From positions 248,001 through 312,000 of the forward strand of contig NZ_BDBH01000007.1 in NCBI RefSeq assembly GCF_001612885.1: a stretch of DNA of 64,000 bases, in the 5' to 3' direction. Made by a program: the position numbers and the translations under genes. The notes beneath the pieces are model-generated. The model did no database searches, was not told the DNA's origin, and worked only from the letters and a program-made list of their open reading frames with translations. The stretch comes from Nocardia harenae NBRC 108248 (GTDB lineage Bacteria; Actinomycetota; Actinomycetes; Mycobacteriales; Mycobacteriaceae). Below, piece by piece: positions 1-8,767 of the stretch; the first letter of the stretch is position 1, and each line of letters opens with the position of its first letter.

Positions 1-1
1 C

Positions 2-499
2 ATCGCCATCCACTCCTCCGACCTGCGCCGGGCGCGGGATACCGCGCAGGCGCTCGGCGACAGCACCGGGCTGCCGGTCGTGCTCGACCCGCGGCTGCGC
101 GAGACCAGCCTCGGCATCTGGGAGGGGCTCACCCACATCGACGTCGACCGCGACTACCCGGGCGCTCGGGTGGCCTGGCGGATGGACGCCTCCTACACCC
201 CGCCCGGCGGCGAGAGCAAGCTGCAGGTCGGGGCCCGTTCGCTGCCGCTGGTGCACGAGCTGTACCGGGAGCGCGACGATTGGCCCGGCCGGACCGTCTT
301 CCTGGTGGCGCACGGCGGGCTGATCGCCGCGCTCACCGCCGCGCTGCTCGACCTGCCGCCGCGGAACTGGCCGATCCTCGGCGGGCTGGCCAACACCAGC
401 TGGGTGCAGCTCAGCGCGCACGGCCCGAGCTTCGAGCGGCCGGGGTGGCGGCTGGACGTGTGGAACGCGGCGGCGAAGGTGGCGCCGGATGTCCTCTGA
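2..499 (+). CDS. gpgP: Glucosyl-3-phosphoglycerate phosphatase-like histidine phosphatase, 5' end outside window
   Basis: The frame is already open at the window edge and reads IHSSDLRRARDTAQAL, the segment that follows the N-terminal RHG motif in the phosphoglycerate-mutase/histidine phosphatase family. That catalytic motif itself lies upstream of the window. The second family histidine is present in FLVAHGG. In mycobacteria the homologue next to octT (Rv2419c, from memory) removes phosphate from glucosyl-3-phosphoglycerate early in methylglucose lipopolysaccharide synthesis. The gene overlaps the next one by 11 bases, which fits an operon. The family is clear; the exact substrate is inferred from the neighbour. 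Confidence 0.8.
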   Translation: MAIHSSDLRRARDTAQALGDSTGLPVVLDPRLRETSLGIWEGLTHIDVDRDYPGARVAWRMDASYTPPGGESKLQVGARSLPLVHELYRERDDWPGRTVFLVAHGGLIAALTAALLDLPPRNWPILGGLANTSWVQLSAHGPSFERPGWRLDVWNAAAKVAPDVL

Positions 500-1238
500 G
501 GAGCGGCCGACGCTGCTGGTCATCGCGGACTCGCTGGCCTACTTCGGGCCCAGGGGCGGGCTCTCCGCCGACCACCCCCGGATCTGGCCGAATCTCGTTG
601 CCGCCGAACTGGGCTGGGATGTGGAGCTGGTCGGCCGGATCGGCTGGACCTGCCGCGATGCCTACTGGGCGCTGATCGGCGACCCCCGGGTCTGGGCCTC
701 GGTCCCGCGCGCGGGCGCGGTGATCTTCGCGACCGGTGGCATGGATTCGCTGCCATCGCCGCTGCCGACCGCGCTGCGCGAGCTCATCCGCTACGTCCGC
801 CCGCCCGCGCTGCGCCGCCGGGTGCGCGAGGTGTACAACGCGGCCCAGCCGCACCTGTCCAAGCTGGGCAGGCCGGTCGCGCTGCCGCCGCGGGTGAGCG
901 TCGACTACCTGGAGCAGTCGAGGGCGGCGCTCGCCGGGCTGCGCCCCGAGCTGCCGATGATCGGCGTGCTGCCCTCGGTGCACGTGTGTGCGGCGTACGG
1001 CAAGGTACACCGGGGCCGTGAGCCCATGGTGCGCGCGCTCACCGAGTGGTCGGCGCACAGCGGCGTCCCGCTGGTCGACCTCGGGGCGGCGGTGCGCGAG
1101 AACGTCTTCTCCGGCGCGGGCAACCCGGACGGCATCCACTGGGGCTGGGCCGGGCACGCCGCGGTCGCGGAGTCGATGCTGAAGGTGCTGGCGGCCCACC
1201 CCGGGCTCGCCGCGGAGAGCGTGCGGGAGGGCCGGTAG
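489..1238 (+). CDS. octT: Diglucosylglycerate octanoyltransferase-like SGNH protein
   Basis: A 249-residue protein of the SGNH/GDSL hydrolase fold. IADSLAYFG near the N terminus carries the nucleophile serine in a GDSL-like block, and NPDGIHWGWAGH near residue 220 carries the aspartate and histidine of the triad. Its mycobacterial counterpart (Rv2418c, from memory) transfers octanoate to diglucosylglycerate, an early intermediate of methylglucose lipopolysaccharide. The ATG at 489 lies inside the end of gpgP and DegV follows after 3 bases, so the three genes look co-transcribed. Family assignment is firm; acyltransferase rather than esterase activity rests on synteny. Confidence 0.75.
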   Translation: MSSEERPTLLVIADSLAYFGPRGGLSADHPRIWPNLVAAELGWDVELVGRIGWTCRDAYWALIGDPRVWASVPRAGAVIFATGGMDSLPSPLPTALRELIRYVRPPALRRRVREVYNAAQPHLSKLGRPVALPPRVSVDYLEQSRAALAGLRPELPMIGVLPSVHVCAAYGKVHRGREPMVRALTEWSAHSGVPLVDLGAAVRENVFSGAGNPDGIHWGWAGHAAVAESMLKVLAAHPGLAAESVREGR

Positions 1239-1241
1239 ACC

Positions 1242-2084
1242 GTGGCTGTCGTGGTCGTCACCGATTCGTCCGCCTCCCTGCCCGCCGAGCTCGTCGCCGA
1301 ACTCGACATCGTCGTCGTCCCGCTGCACGTCCTCGCCGGTGACCGCACCATTCGCGAGGGCATCGACCCGATCGACATCGACTACGGCTCGGACGAGGTC
1401 AGCACCTCCGCCGCCGCCCCCGGCGAGCTGCGCGCCGTCTACGAGCGCGCGCTGCAGCGCAGCGACGGTGCCGGGGTGGTCGCCGTGCACCTCTCCCAGC
1501 AGCTCTCCGCCACCTGGGAGGCGGGCAGGCAGGCCATTGCCGAGCTGGGCTCGGAGCGCATCCGGCTGGTCGACTCGCTCGGTGCCGGGCTGGCCACCGG
1601 GCTTCCCGTCCTGGCCGCTGGCCGCCGGGCCGCCGCGGGGGAGGGGATGGACGCGGTGCACGAGGCCGCCGACGCCGCCGCGCGCCGGGCCCGCACCTTC
1701 ATCCTGGTGAACCGCACCGAGCAGCTGCGCAAGGGCGGCAGGCTCAGCACCGCCGCCTCGTTCTTCGGCAGCGAGCTGGTCACCAAGCCGCTGCTGCAGA
1801 TCGTGGAGGGGCGGCTGGAGCTGCGGGAGAAGGTGCGGACCAGGTCCAAGGCGTACAGCCGGTTGGTCGCCGCCGCCGTCGAGGCGGCCGGGGGCGAGCC
1901 CGCCGCGGTCGGCGTGCAGCACCTGGGCGCCGCCGATGCCGCGGCGACGGTCGCGGGCCAGTTGCGGGAGAAGCTGCCGGATGTCACCGAGCTGGTGCAG
2001 GTCGAGTTCGGGCCCGCGCTGGCCGTGCACCTCGGGGTCGGCGCGGTGGGGGTTGTCGTTCTCCCGGGTGGCTGCGGGAGCTGA
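1242..2084 (+). CDS. DegV family fatty-acid-binding protein
   Basis: A 280-residue DegV-type protein. The N terminus VVVTDSSASLP is the family signature, and VHLSQQLSATWEAG, RIRLVDSLGAG and NRTEQLRKGGRLS match the conserved lipid-binding core. DegV/FakB proteins hold a single fatty acid and present it to a kinase or acyl-transfer partner. No FakA kinase is nearby, so the partner is unknown. The start is a GTG three bases after the octT stop. Placement after an octanoyltransferase makes a link to acyl supply possible, but that is speculation. Confidence 0.88.
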   Translation: MAVVVVTDSSASLPAELVAELDIVVVPLHVLAGDRTIREGIDPIDIDYGSDEVSTSAAAPGELRAVYERALQRSDGAGVVAVHLSQQLSATWEAGRQAIAELGSERIRLVDSLGAGLATGLPVLAAGRRAAAGEGMDAVHEAADAAARRARTFILVNRTEQLRKGGRLSTAASFFGSELVTKPLLQIVEGRLELREKVRTRSKAYSRLVAAAVEAAGGEPAAVGVQHLGAADAAATVAGQLREKLPDVTELVQVEFGPALAVHLGVGAVGVVVLPGGCGS

Positions 2085-2130
2085 CGACACCGCGCGTCCC
2101 GCGCGCTGTGCTCGGTCCGCCGAGCGCGGA

Positions 2131-2688
2131 TCAGCGCGGCGCGAGCCCGCTGCGCAGCAGGCGCCACGCCCGCTGCGCGGTCTCACCCCTGGCCGACGGA
2201 TCCGACTCGGAGAGCACCTTGGCCAGCATGGCGACGGCGAGCACGACATCGGCGGCATCCAGCGCCGGATCGAGATTGCCCCGCTGCGCCGGATCCGTGA
2301 GCTTCTTGGCGATCAGCGCGGTGAACCGCTCGGCCACCGCGAGCAACCGCGGGTCGCTCCCGGTCGGCCGCAACATGGCCACGAACGCCGCCGAGGCGGT
2401 GATCTGCTCGACGATCACCTCGAGCACCGTGTCGACCCGCGTCTCCGGATCGGCCGCCAGCGCCTCCACCTCCGCGATGTTCTCGTCGAAGACCGCGAGC
2501 GCGATGGCGTCGCGGCTCGGGAAGTGCCGGTACAGCACCCCCTGCCCGACTCCGGCGGCGCGCGCGATGGAGCTGAGCGGCGCGTCGAACCCGCTGCTGG
2601 CGAACACTTTCCGGGCCGCGGCGACGAGCGCGGCACGATTGTCCGCGGCGGCGCGCGGGCCCCTGTTGACGCGCCCGGGTGAAGTCAT
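2131..2688 (-). CDS. TetR/AcrR family transcriptional regulator
   Basis: A 185-residue regulator with an N-terminal helix-turn-helix at roughly residues 20-65: RAALVAAARKVFASSGF, then SSIARAAGVGQGVLYRHFPSRDAI. The C-terminal ligand domain is variable and gives no hint of the inducer. The ATG at 2688 is preceded by TAGAGT with a 6-base gap, a leaderless arrangement. It is divergent from the small zinc-ribbon gene at 2796, so the 107-base space probably holds its operator. It ends 46 bases from the end of the DegV gene, tail to tail. Confidence 0.9.
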   Translation of the reverse strand: MTSPGRVNRGPRAAADNRAALVAAARKVFASSGFDAPLSSIARAAGVGQGVLYRHFPSRDAIALAVFDENIAEVEALAADPETRVDTVLEVIVEQITASAAFVAMLRPTGSDPRLLAVAERFTALIAKKLTDPAQRGNLDPALDAADVVLAVAMLAKVLSESDPSARGETAQRAWRLLRSGLAPR

Positions 2689-2694
2689 CCGCCC

Positions 2695-2700
2695 ACTCTA
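2695..2700 (-). promoter_or_regulatory. -10 hexamer of leaderless tetR transcript
   Basis: TAGAGT on the minus strand, 6 bases before the ATG at 2688. This spacing places the transcript start at the start codon. No -35 box is evident. Confidence 0.5.
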
Positions 2701-2795
2701 GCGAGCCAGGAACCGGACATCGACGGACCTGCCGACCGGCTGTCACCGCCGCCACGTAGGCTGCGCTCGTCCGACTACCGGTGGGGAGAGATCAC

Positions 2796-3284
2796 GTGCT
2801 CATCTGGGGCTGGCAACGCCAGGTACTGACGCTGGCCGTACTCGCGGCGTTCTGCGGCGCCTGCCGCACCACGGGGCCGCACGGGCTGCGGAAACTGGTC
2901 ACGAAGTTCACGCTGTTCTTCGTCCCGCTCTTTCCCATCAGCAGCCGGAGCTATCTGGAGTGCCCGGTGTGCGGGGTGCAGTCGCCGGTGCCGGCGGGGG
3001 ATGTGCCGAATCTGGTGGCGCAGGCGAATCAGCCGCCGGTGCCCGGACAGTTGATCCACACCGTGCCGTCCGGGGCGCAGGGTGCGCCGCCCCCAGTGGG
3101 TTGGCAGCAGCCTGCCGCGCCTCAGGGTTGGCAGCAGCCTGCCGCGCCTCAGGGTTGGCCCCAGCCTGTCGCGCAGCAGAACTGGCAGCAGCCGGCCCCT
3201 GTGCAAGGGTGGCAGCCAGCGTCGTCCCAACCGGGCAGGCAGCAGCCCGGACCTGGTCAGGGCGTGCCGCAGCAGGGCTGGTAG
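2796..3284 (+). CDS. Small zinc-ribbon protein with Pro/Gln/Trp-rich repeat tail
   Basis: A 162-residue protein. Two CxxC pairs (C20/C23 and C56/C59, the second in ECPVCG) flank a hydrophobic stretch FTLFFVPLFPIS, the layout of the short zinc-ribbon domain found in many actinobacterial proteins. The tail from about residue 90 repeats GWQQPAAPQ-like units. GTG 2796 is chosen because GGGGAG lies 7 bases upstream; a GTG at 2781 would place that Shine-Dalgarno inside the gene. TAGGCT at 2757-2762 may be its -10 box. Function is unknown. It is divergent from tetR and probably under its control. Confidence 0.65.
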   Translation: MLIWGWQRQVLTLAVLAAFCGACRTTGPHGLRKLVTKFTLFFVPLFPISSRSYLECPVCGVQSPVPAGDVPNLVAQANQPPVPGQLIHTVPSGAQGAPPPVGWQQPAAPQGWQQPAAPQGWPQPVAQQNWQQPAPVQGWQPASSQPGRQQPGPGQGVPQQGW

Positions 3285-3293
3285 CGCTGCGCG

Positions 3294-3788
3294 CTACTCG
3301 AGAGCCACCCAGTACCGGCGGGCAGGCCCGAGTTCGGTGACCCGAACCGACTCGAGCACCCCACCCACCTTTTCGATGGTCCGCGCCGACCCCACATTCC
3401 CGTCCGCGCAGATCAGCAGCACCCGCCCCATCCCGCGCCCCCGCGCGACCTCCAGCATGCGCGCGAGCGCCCAGCTCGCCACCCCCCGCCTCCGCGCCGA
3501 CGGCCGCACCCCGTACCCGATGTGCCCCGCGCGCAACACCGCCGCATCCGTCCCGTGCCGCAGCGCGATCCCCCCGAGCACCCGCCCGTCCTCGACGATC
3601 CACCGATACGTGCACCGCGCGGACTCCGCCTCCAGCCGCCGCACCCACCCGGCGAACCCCGCCGCGGACGCGACCTCGTCGTCCGCCCGCAACCCGAACC
3701 CGTCCTCGTGCGCCCCCGGCCCCCACTCCCGATGCGCCTCCGACCAGGCGGCATGCAGCCCGGCGGTGGGCGCGATCAGCTCCGGCAC
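3294..3788 (-). CDS. GNAT family N-acetyltransferase
   Basis: A 164-residue acetyltransferase. The acetyl-CoA binding motif is seen in GYGVRPSARRRGVASWALARML (about residues 85-107, the RxxGxA loop), followed by GMGRVLLICADGNVGSARTIEKVGG, a typical GNAT beta5/alpha4 region. The GTG at 3788 is preceded by CGGAGG and gives VPELIAP as N terminus. The gene is convergent with the zinc-ribbon gene (9-base gap) and shares strand with the ligase gene 29 bases upstream. Substrate is unknown; relatives act on small molecules or protein N termini. Confidence 0.85.
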   Translation of the reverse strand: MPELIAPTAGLHAAWSEAHREWGPGAHEDGFGLRADDEVASAAGFAGWVRRLEAESARCTYRWIVEDGRVLGGIALRHGTDAAVLRAGHIGYGVRPSARRRGVASWALARMLEVARGRGMGRVLLICADGNVGSARTIEKVGGVLESVRVTELGPARRYWVALE

Positions 3789-3817
3789 CCCTCCGACCCT
3801 AGCCACCCCGGCCCGGA

Positions 3818-4780
3818 TCAGAACGGAATCCGCACCTCGTCCGCCGCCTTGTCCGCCCGCAACCCGCGCCAGCTCGGATGCCGCAACCCGGACGAACTCG
3901 CCTCCCGGAACTCGATATCCCCGACCAGCACCGGATCGACCCAGTGCACCCCCGGCACGGCCGACGGCACCGGCACCCGATCCAGCGGCGCCGACTCCCG
4001 TGCCAGATCGTCCAGCCTCCCCTGCAACGCCCGCCGCACCGCCGCCGTGAACCCGGTCCCGACATTCCCGATATGCACCAGCCGCCCACTGTCGTCGTGC
4101 GCCGCCAAAACCAGGGAACCGAATGTCCCGCTGAACCGCCCGCTCCCCGGCAACCATCCCGCGACTATCGCTTCGGTACTCCGCCGCAGCGGTGTCTTGA
4201 TCCAGGACGTCGAGCGCCGCCCCGGCAGATACACCGAGTCGAGCCGCTTGCACACGATCCCCTCGAGGTGGTGCTGCGCCGCCACCTCGAGCAGCGCCGC
4301 CGGCCGCACCCCCGTCCAGAACGGCGGCACCGGCACCAGCTCCCCGCCCAGCTCGAGCGCGTCGAGCCGCTCCCTGCGCTCGGTATACGGCCGGTGCACG
4401 AGCGATTCCCCGGCGAGCTCGAGCACGTCGAACACGATGAACTCCACCGGGTAGGCGGCGAGCAGCCCCGGCGTCGGCGTGACCACGTGCATGCGGTGCT
4501 GCAGCCGCCCGAAAGACGGCGCCCCGGTACCCGGCTCCGGCGCCACGATCTCCCCATCGATCACCAGCGGAAAGTCCCGAGCCAGCGCGCGGAGCGCCGC
4601 CTCGAGTTCGGGGTAGGAACGCGAGATATCCCGGGCATTCCTGCTGGTGAACCGGCACGTCTCCGCCTCGATCCGGACGATGGCGCGAACCCCGTCCCAC
4701 TTCATCTCGACGGCCCAGCGCGCGGCGTCGTCCGGCGGCCGCCCGGAGACGGCCAGCATCGGCGCCGGGTTCGCCACCAT
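3818..4780 (-). CDS. ATP-dependent DNA ligase (LigC-like)
   Basis: A 320-residue ATP-dependent DNA ligase. Motif I is EMKWDGVRA, with K27 as the adenylated lysine. Later motifs are DGEIVAPEPG, EGIVCKRLDSVYLPGRRS (motif IV) and WIKTP (motif V), followed by an OB-fold region. There are no polymerase or nuclease domains, unlike full LigD, so it is closer to the small LigC type used in minor repair or end-joining. Start ATG 4780 gives MVANPAPMLAV, just before the adenylation domain. No Ku or primase partner lies in the window. Confidence 0.88.
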   Translation of the reverse strand: MVANPAPMLAVSGRPPDDAARWAVEMKWDGVRAIVRIEAETCRFTSRNARDISRSYPELEAALRALARDFPLVIDGEIVAPEPGTGAPSFGRLQHRMHVVTPTPGLLAAYPVEFIVFDVLELAGESLVHRPYTERRERLDALELGGELVPVPPFWTGVRPAALLEVAAQHHLEGIVCKRLDSVYLPGRRSTSWIKTPLRRSTEAIVAGWLPGSGRFSGTFGSLVLAAHDDSGRLVHIGNVGTGFTAAVRRALQGRLDDLARESAPLDRVPVPSAVPGVHWVDPVLVGDIEFREASSSGLRHPSWRGLRADKAADEVRIPF

Positions 4781-4897
4781 CGGTCCAGCATACTTATAGC
4801 AAACAGCTGGATCGATGGCCTTGTCCCCAACCCCGCGGCTATCCACAGGGCAGGAGAAGGCCCAGGTCGACGCCGGTGGAAAAGACGCGCCGCGACC

Positions 4898-4903
4898 TAG
4901 CGT
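4898..4903 (+). promoter_or_regulatory. -10 hexamer of leaderless comEA transcript
   Basis: TAGCGT, 7 bases before the ATG at 4911. No Shine-Dalgarno precedes that ATG, which supports a leaderless message and the choice of start. Confidence 0.45.
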
Positions 4904-4910
4904 CGCCCCC

Positions 4911-5909
4911 ATGTCCCGCCACGAGGAGCACGACCGAATCCGCAGACGCCTGAGCGTTCTCACCCCCACCCAGCCCACCGCTGGCCCGCTCCGCGTCCCG
5001 CTGCCGACGAACGCCATCGACCAGGTGGGGGAGCGGCCCGCCGTCGCCGATCCCCGCTGGGCCGCCAAGACCGAGCAACTCGACGCCAGGCGACAGCTGC
5101 ACCGCTGGCGGGAGACCGAGCCGTGGCCCGCCGACCCCGAGGACGACACCACGGAAGAGCGCTGGGCCCAGACCCGTGACCCCGACACGATCGCCGAACC
5201 GGATTGGTTACACGGCCAGGCGCGCCCGGCGCCGTGGTACGAACGCCTCTTCCCCGCAGCACGAATAGCGGTCACCCGCCGCGCAGCGGCAGCACTCGCC
5301 CTGGTGGGGCTGGTGGCCGTCATGATCGCCGGATACACCATCTGGCGCGATCGTCCGGCGATCAGCCAAGCGGCCCCGGTACCCGCGGTCCGCATGGCCG
5401 CGGCACCCGGCCAGGAACCCGCCCGCGGCGATATCGCTCCCGCCCAGGAAAGCCAGGGCGAACTGGTGGTGAGCGTAGTCGGGCTGGTGCACCGCGGCGG
5501 TCTCCTGCGCCTCGCACCCGGCGCGAGAATCGCCGACGCGCTCGACGCCGCGGGCGGCCCCCTTCCCGGCGCCGACCTCCAGGGCCTCAACCTCGCCCAG
5601 AAAATCGCCGACGGCGACCAGATCCTCGTCGGCGTCGCCGACCCCGCCGCCCCGCCCCGCACCAGCGGCACCGCGAGCACCGGCAGTGCGGCGAACCCCG
5701 GCGCCGAGGGAGCCACGGAGAAGGTCGACCTCAATACCGCGACCGAGGCGGAACTCGACGCCCTCCCCGGCGTCGGCCCCGTCACTGCCCGCGCCATCGT
5801 GACCTGGCGAGCCAGTAACGGCCGCTTCAGCGATATCGAGCAACTCGGCGATGTCGAAGGCATCGGCCCGGCCCGTCTGGCTCGGCTCCGCGAGCTGGTG
5901 ACGTTGTGA
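4911..5909 (+). CDS. comEA: ComEA-like helix-hairpin-helix DNA-binding protein
   Basis: A 332-residue membrane-anchored DNA-binding protein. A charged cytoplasmic N-terminal region of about 120 residues precedes one membrane helix (about 125-145). An SLBB-type domain follows (VVSVVGLVHRGGLLRLAPGARIADAL), then a Ser/Thr/Gly linker and a C-terminal double helix-hairpin-helix from VDLNTATEAELDALPGVGPVTA to the end. In transformable bacteria ComEA binds incoming double-stranded DNA outside the membrane. The stop overlaps the GTG of comEC by four bases. Start ATG 4911 is preferred over an upstream GTG because of the TAGCGT box. Natural competence is not established in this group. Confidence 0.88.
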   Translation: MSRHEEHDRIRRRLSVLTPTQPTAGPLRVPLPTNAIDQVGERPAVADPRWAAKTEQLDARRQLHRWRETEPWPADPEDDTTEERWAQTRDPDTIAEPDWLHGQARPAPWYERLFPAARIAVTRRAAAALALVGLVAVMIAGYTIWRDRPAISQAAPVPAVRMAAAPGQEPARGDIAPAQESQGELVVSVVGLVHRGGLLRLAPGARIADALDAAGGPLPGADLQGLNLAQKIADGDQILVGVADPAAPPRTSGTASTGSAANPGAEGATEKVDLNTATEAELDALPGVGPVTARAIVTWRASNGRFSDIEQLGDVEGIGPARLARLRELVTL

Positions 5910-7606
5910 GCCGGCGCTCGGCCGGGAACCCGGTGACAACCCATTCCGGCTACTGGCCGATCGTCCGCCCGGAGGAGCCACCCGCCCCCGAATCACGAGC
6001 ACTGGACGCCCGCCTGATCCCGGCAGCTCTGCTCTGCTGGGCCGCGACGATCGTCGCGATCACCGCAGGCTGGATAACCGGCCTCGTCCTCGCGGCCGTG
6101 CTCATCGGCACCGCGTGCGCGCTGTGGATCTGGCTACTGCGCGCGGGAGTGCGGCACTCCGAGCCGCAGCGCCTCCTGGTGTGGGGAATGATCGCCGCCC
6201 TGCTACTCGGCACCGGTTTCGCGACCGCCGCCGCCTGGCGGGAACAGCGCGTCACCGCCCACCCCGTGCGCACCCTGCCGGACCGCGCATCCGTGCAGGT
6301 CTACGCGGTGCCGACAGACGACCCGAAACCGGTGCGCAACAGATCCTTCGGCGACCAGCGCCGCTGGGTAGTACGCGCCGACCTGGTCGAATATCGGTAC
6401 GCCGGACAGCGTGTCCGCGCGGGCGGCACCGTCACCATCCTGGCCGGTGGCGACGAATGGGGTGGCCTTACCCCGGGTGGCCTGCTCCGCTTCCAAGCCA
6501 AACCGATGCGACCACAAACGAGCGACCTCACCGTCGCGGTCCTGCGCGCGAACGCCCCGCCCGCAGTACTGGAACAACCACCCTGGTGGCAACGAGCCGC
6601 TATGCCGGTCCGCCGCTCCCTCACCGAAGCGGCCCGGCGGGTACTCGGCCGCGACGCCGCAGGCGTGCTCCCCGCACTGGTCCTGGGCGACACCTCCGGC
6701 CTCACCGACGATGTCCGGGACGATTTCGCCACCGCAGGCCTGCAACACCTGTGCGTGGTGAGCGGCGCCAACGTCACCATCGTCCTCACCGCCGTACTCG
6801 CCCTCTGCCGAGCCCTGACCCTCCCGCCGACGGCCTGCGCCGCCACCGCAGCACTCGCTCTCCTGCTCTTCGTGGTCATCGCCCGCCCCGACCCGAGCGT
6901 CCTGCGCGCCGCCGCCATGGGCTCGGTGACGGTGCTGGCCCTGCTGACCGGCCGCCGCAGACAGGCACTTCCCGCGTTGTGCGGTGCGGTGATCCTCCTG
7001 CTGGCGCTCTGGCCCGCACTGGCGGTGAGCATCGGCTTCGCGCTCTCGGTTCTGGCCACCGCTGCCCTGATCCTCGTCGCCCCCGGCTGGTCCGCCACCC
7101 TCCGCAGCCACGGCTGGCGGCGAGCCCCCGCCGAGATCACCGCTGTCTCGGCCGCTGCCTTCGCCGTCACCGCACCCCTCGTCGTAGCCGTCACCGGCAA
7201 GCTGAGCCTGGTGGCGATCCTCGCCAATGTGCTCGTGGCACCGGTGATCGCCGCCATCACGGTGCTCGGCGCCCTCGCCGCAACCATCGCTTGGGCCTGG
7301 GCCCTCCCCGCCGAACTCCTGCTCCGACCGGCCGCCGTCCCGCTCTGGTGGCTTCTCGAAGTCGCCGAACACACCGCATGCCTGCCCGGCGCCACGGTGA
7401 CCGTCCCCGGTGGCGTCCTGACCGGAGTTCTCTCAGCAGCGGCGCTTCTCGGCACCTGCCTCGGCCTCCGCGCCCACGCGGTGCGCAGGAGAAATCGCGC
7501 CGAAGCGGCGCCTGCCGCACGGCCGGGCCGTCCGCCGCCGCAGCGTCGGAACCGGCACCGGTACCGGCGGCCGCCGCCGGAAACGCGTGTCACCCCCGAA
7601 CCGTAG
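5906..7606 (+). CDS. comEC: ComEC/Rec2 family DNA uptake channel protein
   Basis: A 566-residue polytopic membrane protein. After two or three N-terminal helices and a soluble OB-like segment comes the competence domain. VLPALVLGDTSGLTDDVRDDFATAG and HLCVVSGANVTIV are the ComEC signatures, followed by many hydrophobic helices. Translation starts at a GTG overlapping the comEA stop (GTGA), so the two are coupled. The protein ends soon after the membrane region and lacks the metallo-beta-lactamase domain of the Bacillus protein. Its last 50 residues are Arg/Pro-rich. Confidence 0.88.
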   Translation: MSRRSAGNPVTTHSGYWPIVRPEEPPAPESRALDARLIPAALLCWAATIVAITAGWITGLVLAAVLIGTACALWIWLLRAGVRHSEPQRLLVWGMIAALLLGTGFATAAAWREQRVTAHPVRTLPDRASVQVYAVPTDDPKPVRNRSFGDQRRWVVRADLVEYRYAGQRVRAGGTVTILAGGDEWGGLTPGGLLRFQAKPMRPQTSDLTVAVLRANAPPAVLEQPPWWQRAAMPVRRSLTEAARRVLGRDAAGVLPALVLGDTSGLTDDVRDDFATAGLQHLCVVSGANVTIVLTAVLALCRALTLPPTACAATAALALLLFVVIARPDPSVLRAAAMGSVTVLALLTGRRRQALPALCGAVILLLALWPALAVSIGFALSVLATAALILVAPGWSATLRSHGWRRAPAEITAVSAAAFAVTAPLVVAVTGKLSLVAILANVLVAPVIAAITVLGALAATIAWAWALPAELLLRPAAVPLWWLLEVAEHTACLPGATVTVPGGVLTGVLSAAALLGTCLGLRAHAVRRRNRAEAAPAARPGRPPPQRRNRHRYRRPPPETRVTPEP

Positions 7607-7609
7607 GAT
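7604..7609 (+). promoter_or_regulatory. -10 hexamer of leaderless holA transcript
   Basis: TAGGAT spans the comEC stop codon and lies 7 bases before the GTG at 7617. This gives holA its own start in addition to read-through from comEC. Confidence 0.5.
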
Positions 7610-7616
7610 CGACCGC

Positions 7617-8588
7617 GTGAGCGAGCAGACGGCGGCGGTGCATCTGGTGCTCGGCGACGAAGAACTGTTGATCGAGCGCGCGGTGGCGACGGTCACCACC
7701 GAGGTCAGGGCCACCGCGCCGGACCCGGACGCGGTGCCGGTGGAGCGCCGGAGAGCGGGCGAGGCCACGACCGCCGAACTCGCGGAGCTGCTGAGCCCCT
7801 CGCTGTTCGCCGAGGACCGGCTGATCATCCTGGAATCCGCCGCCGAGGCGGGTAAGGAGGCGGTCACGCTAATCGGCGCGGCCGCCGCCGACCCACCCGC
7901 CGGTGTAGTGCTCGTGATCCTGCACTCCGGCGGCGGCCGGGCCAAGGCGCTCGCCAGCACCCTGCAGCGGGGCGGGGCGCGGGTGCACCACTGCGCCAAG
8001 CTCACCAAGCATGCCGAGCGGGTCGATTTCGTGCGGGGCGAGTTCCGCGCGGCGGGGGTGAGGGCAGCGGGCGATGTGGTGCAGGAGTTGCTCGACGCCG
8101 TCGGCTCCGACCTGCGCGAGCTGGCCGCCGCCTGCTCCCAGCTCGCCGCCGACACCGGTGGCACGGTGAACGTGGCCGCGGTGCGCCGCTACTACTCCGG
8201 CCGCGCCGAGGTGAGCGGGTTCGACGTGGCCGAGCTCGCGGTCGTCGGCAATCGGGCGGCGGCCATGGAGGCGCTGCGCTGGGCCGACGACCGCGGCGTG
8301 CCGCACGTGCTGCTGGCCGACGCGCTCGCCGACTCGGTGCACACCATTGCCAGGGTCGGCTCCGCCGGCCGGGGCGACCCGATGCAGCTCGCGCAGCAGC
8401 TCGGCATGCCGCCGTGGAAGGTGAAGAAGGCCAAGGCGCAGGCGAGGGGGTGGAGCCCGGAGAAGATCGGCACCGCGATGCGGGTGGTCGCCACCCTGAA
8501 CGCCGATGTCAAGGGTGGCGCCGCCGACTCCGGTTACGCCCTGGAGCAGGCGCTCGGCCGCATCTGCGATCTGCACGGAGGCAGCTGA
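7617..8588 (+). CDS. holA: DNA polymerase III delta subunit
   Basis: A 323-residue clamp-loader delta subunit. The N terminus VHLVLGDEELLIERAVATV and the middle GDVVQELLDAVGSDLRELAAACSQLAADTGG are typical of HolA, as is the late LAQQLGMPPWKVKKAKAQARGW region. The protein opens the beta sliding clamp within the clamp-loader complex. GTG 7617 is preferred over an upstream in-frame start at 7587 because it leaves the comEC reading frame and has TAGGAT 7 bases before it. The comEA-comEC-holA order is the same as in mycobacteria (from memory). Confidence 0.92.
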   Translation: MSEQTAAVHLVLGDEELLIERAVATVTTEVRATAPDPDAVPVERRRAGEATTAELAELLSPSLFAEDRLIILESAAEAGKEAVTLIGAAAADPPAGVVLVILHSGGGRAKALASTLQRGGARVHHCAKLTKHAERVDFVRGEFRAAGVRAAGDVVQELLDAVGSDLRELAAACSQLAADTGGTVNVAAVRRYYSGRAEVSGFDVAELAVVGNRAAAMEALRWADDRGVPHVLLADALADSVHTIARVGSAGRGDPMQLAQQLGMPPWKVKKAKAQARGWSPEKIGTAMRVVATLNADVKGGAADSGYALEQALGRICDLHGGS

Positions 8589-8767
8589 GCGCAGGGCCGT
8601 CGCTGGTGGCGGTGCACCGGAAGCGGCAGCCACACCACCGCGGCCACGCGGAGCTGGGCAGGTCGGTCGGTGGGGCAGCTGAGTGGCAGGTCCGTAGGCA
8701 GCTGAGATGGTCGGCTGCCAGCCGGCTGATCGGGTCGAGCCGACGGGCAGCTGCCCCGTCAGCTGAG
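8580..8767. repeat. Dispersed GGCAGCTGAG copies between convergent genes
   Basis: GGCAGCTGAG occurs at 8580-8589, 8674-8683 and 8697-8706, and CAGCTGAG at 8760-8767. A near-palindrome GACGGGCAGCTGCCCCGTC ends at 8760. The copies include the end of holA and reach the stop of the aldo/keto reductase gene. The core CAGCTG is self-complementary. No function is evident; a role in ending both transcripts is possible. Confidence 0.4.

Noticed and set aside
411..2258. A 615-codon open frame on the minus strand over gpgP-octT-DegV
   Set aside because: It is a by-product of GC-rich codon use opposite real genes; composition is Arg/Gly/Pro-rich with no domain.
8580..8767. GGCAGCTGAG copies considered as a CRISPR-like array
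   Set aside because: Copies are only 10 bases, unevenly spaced, and partly inside coding sequence; no cas genes are present.
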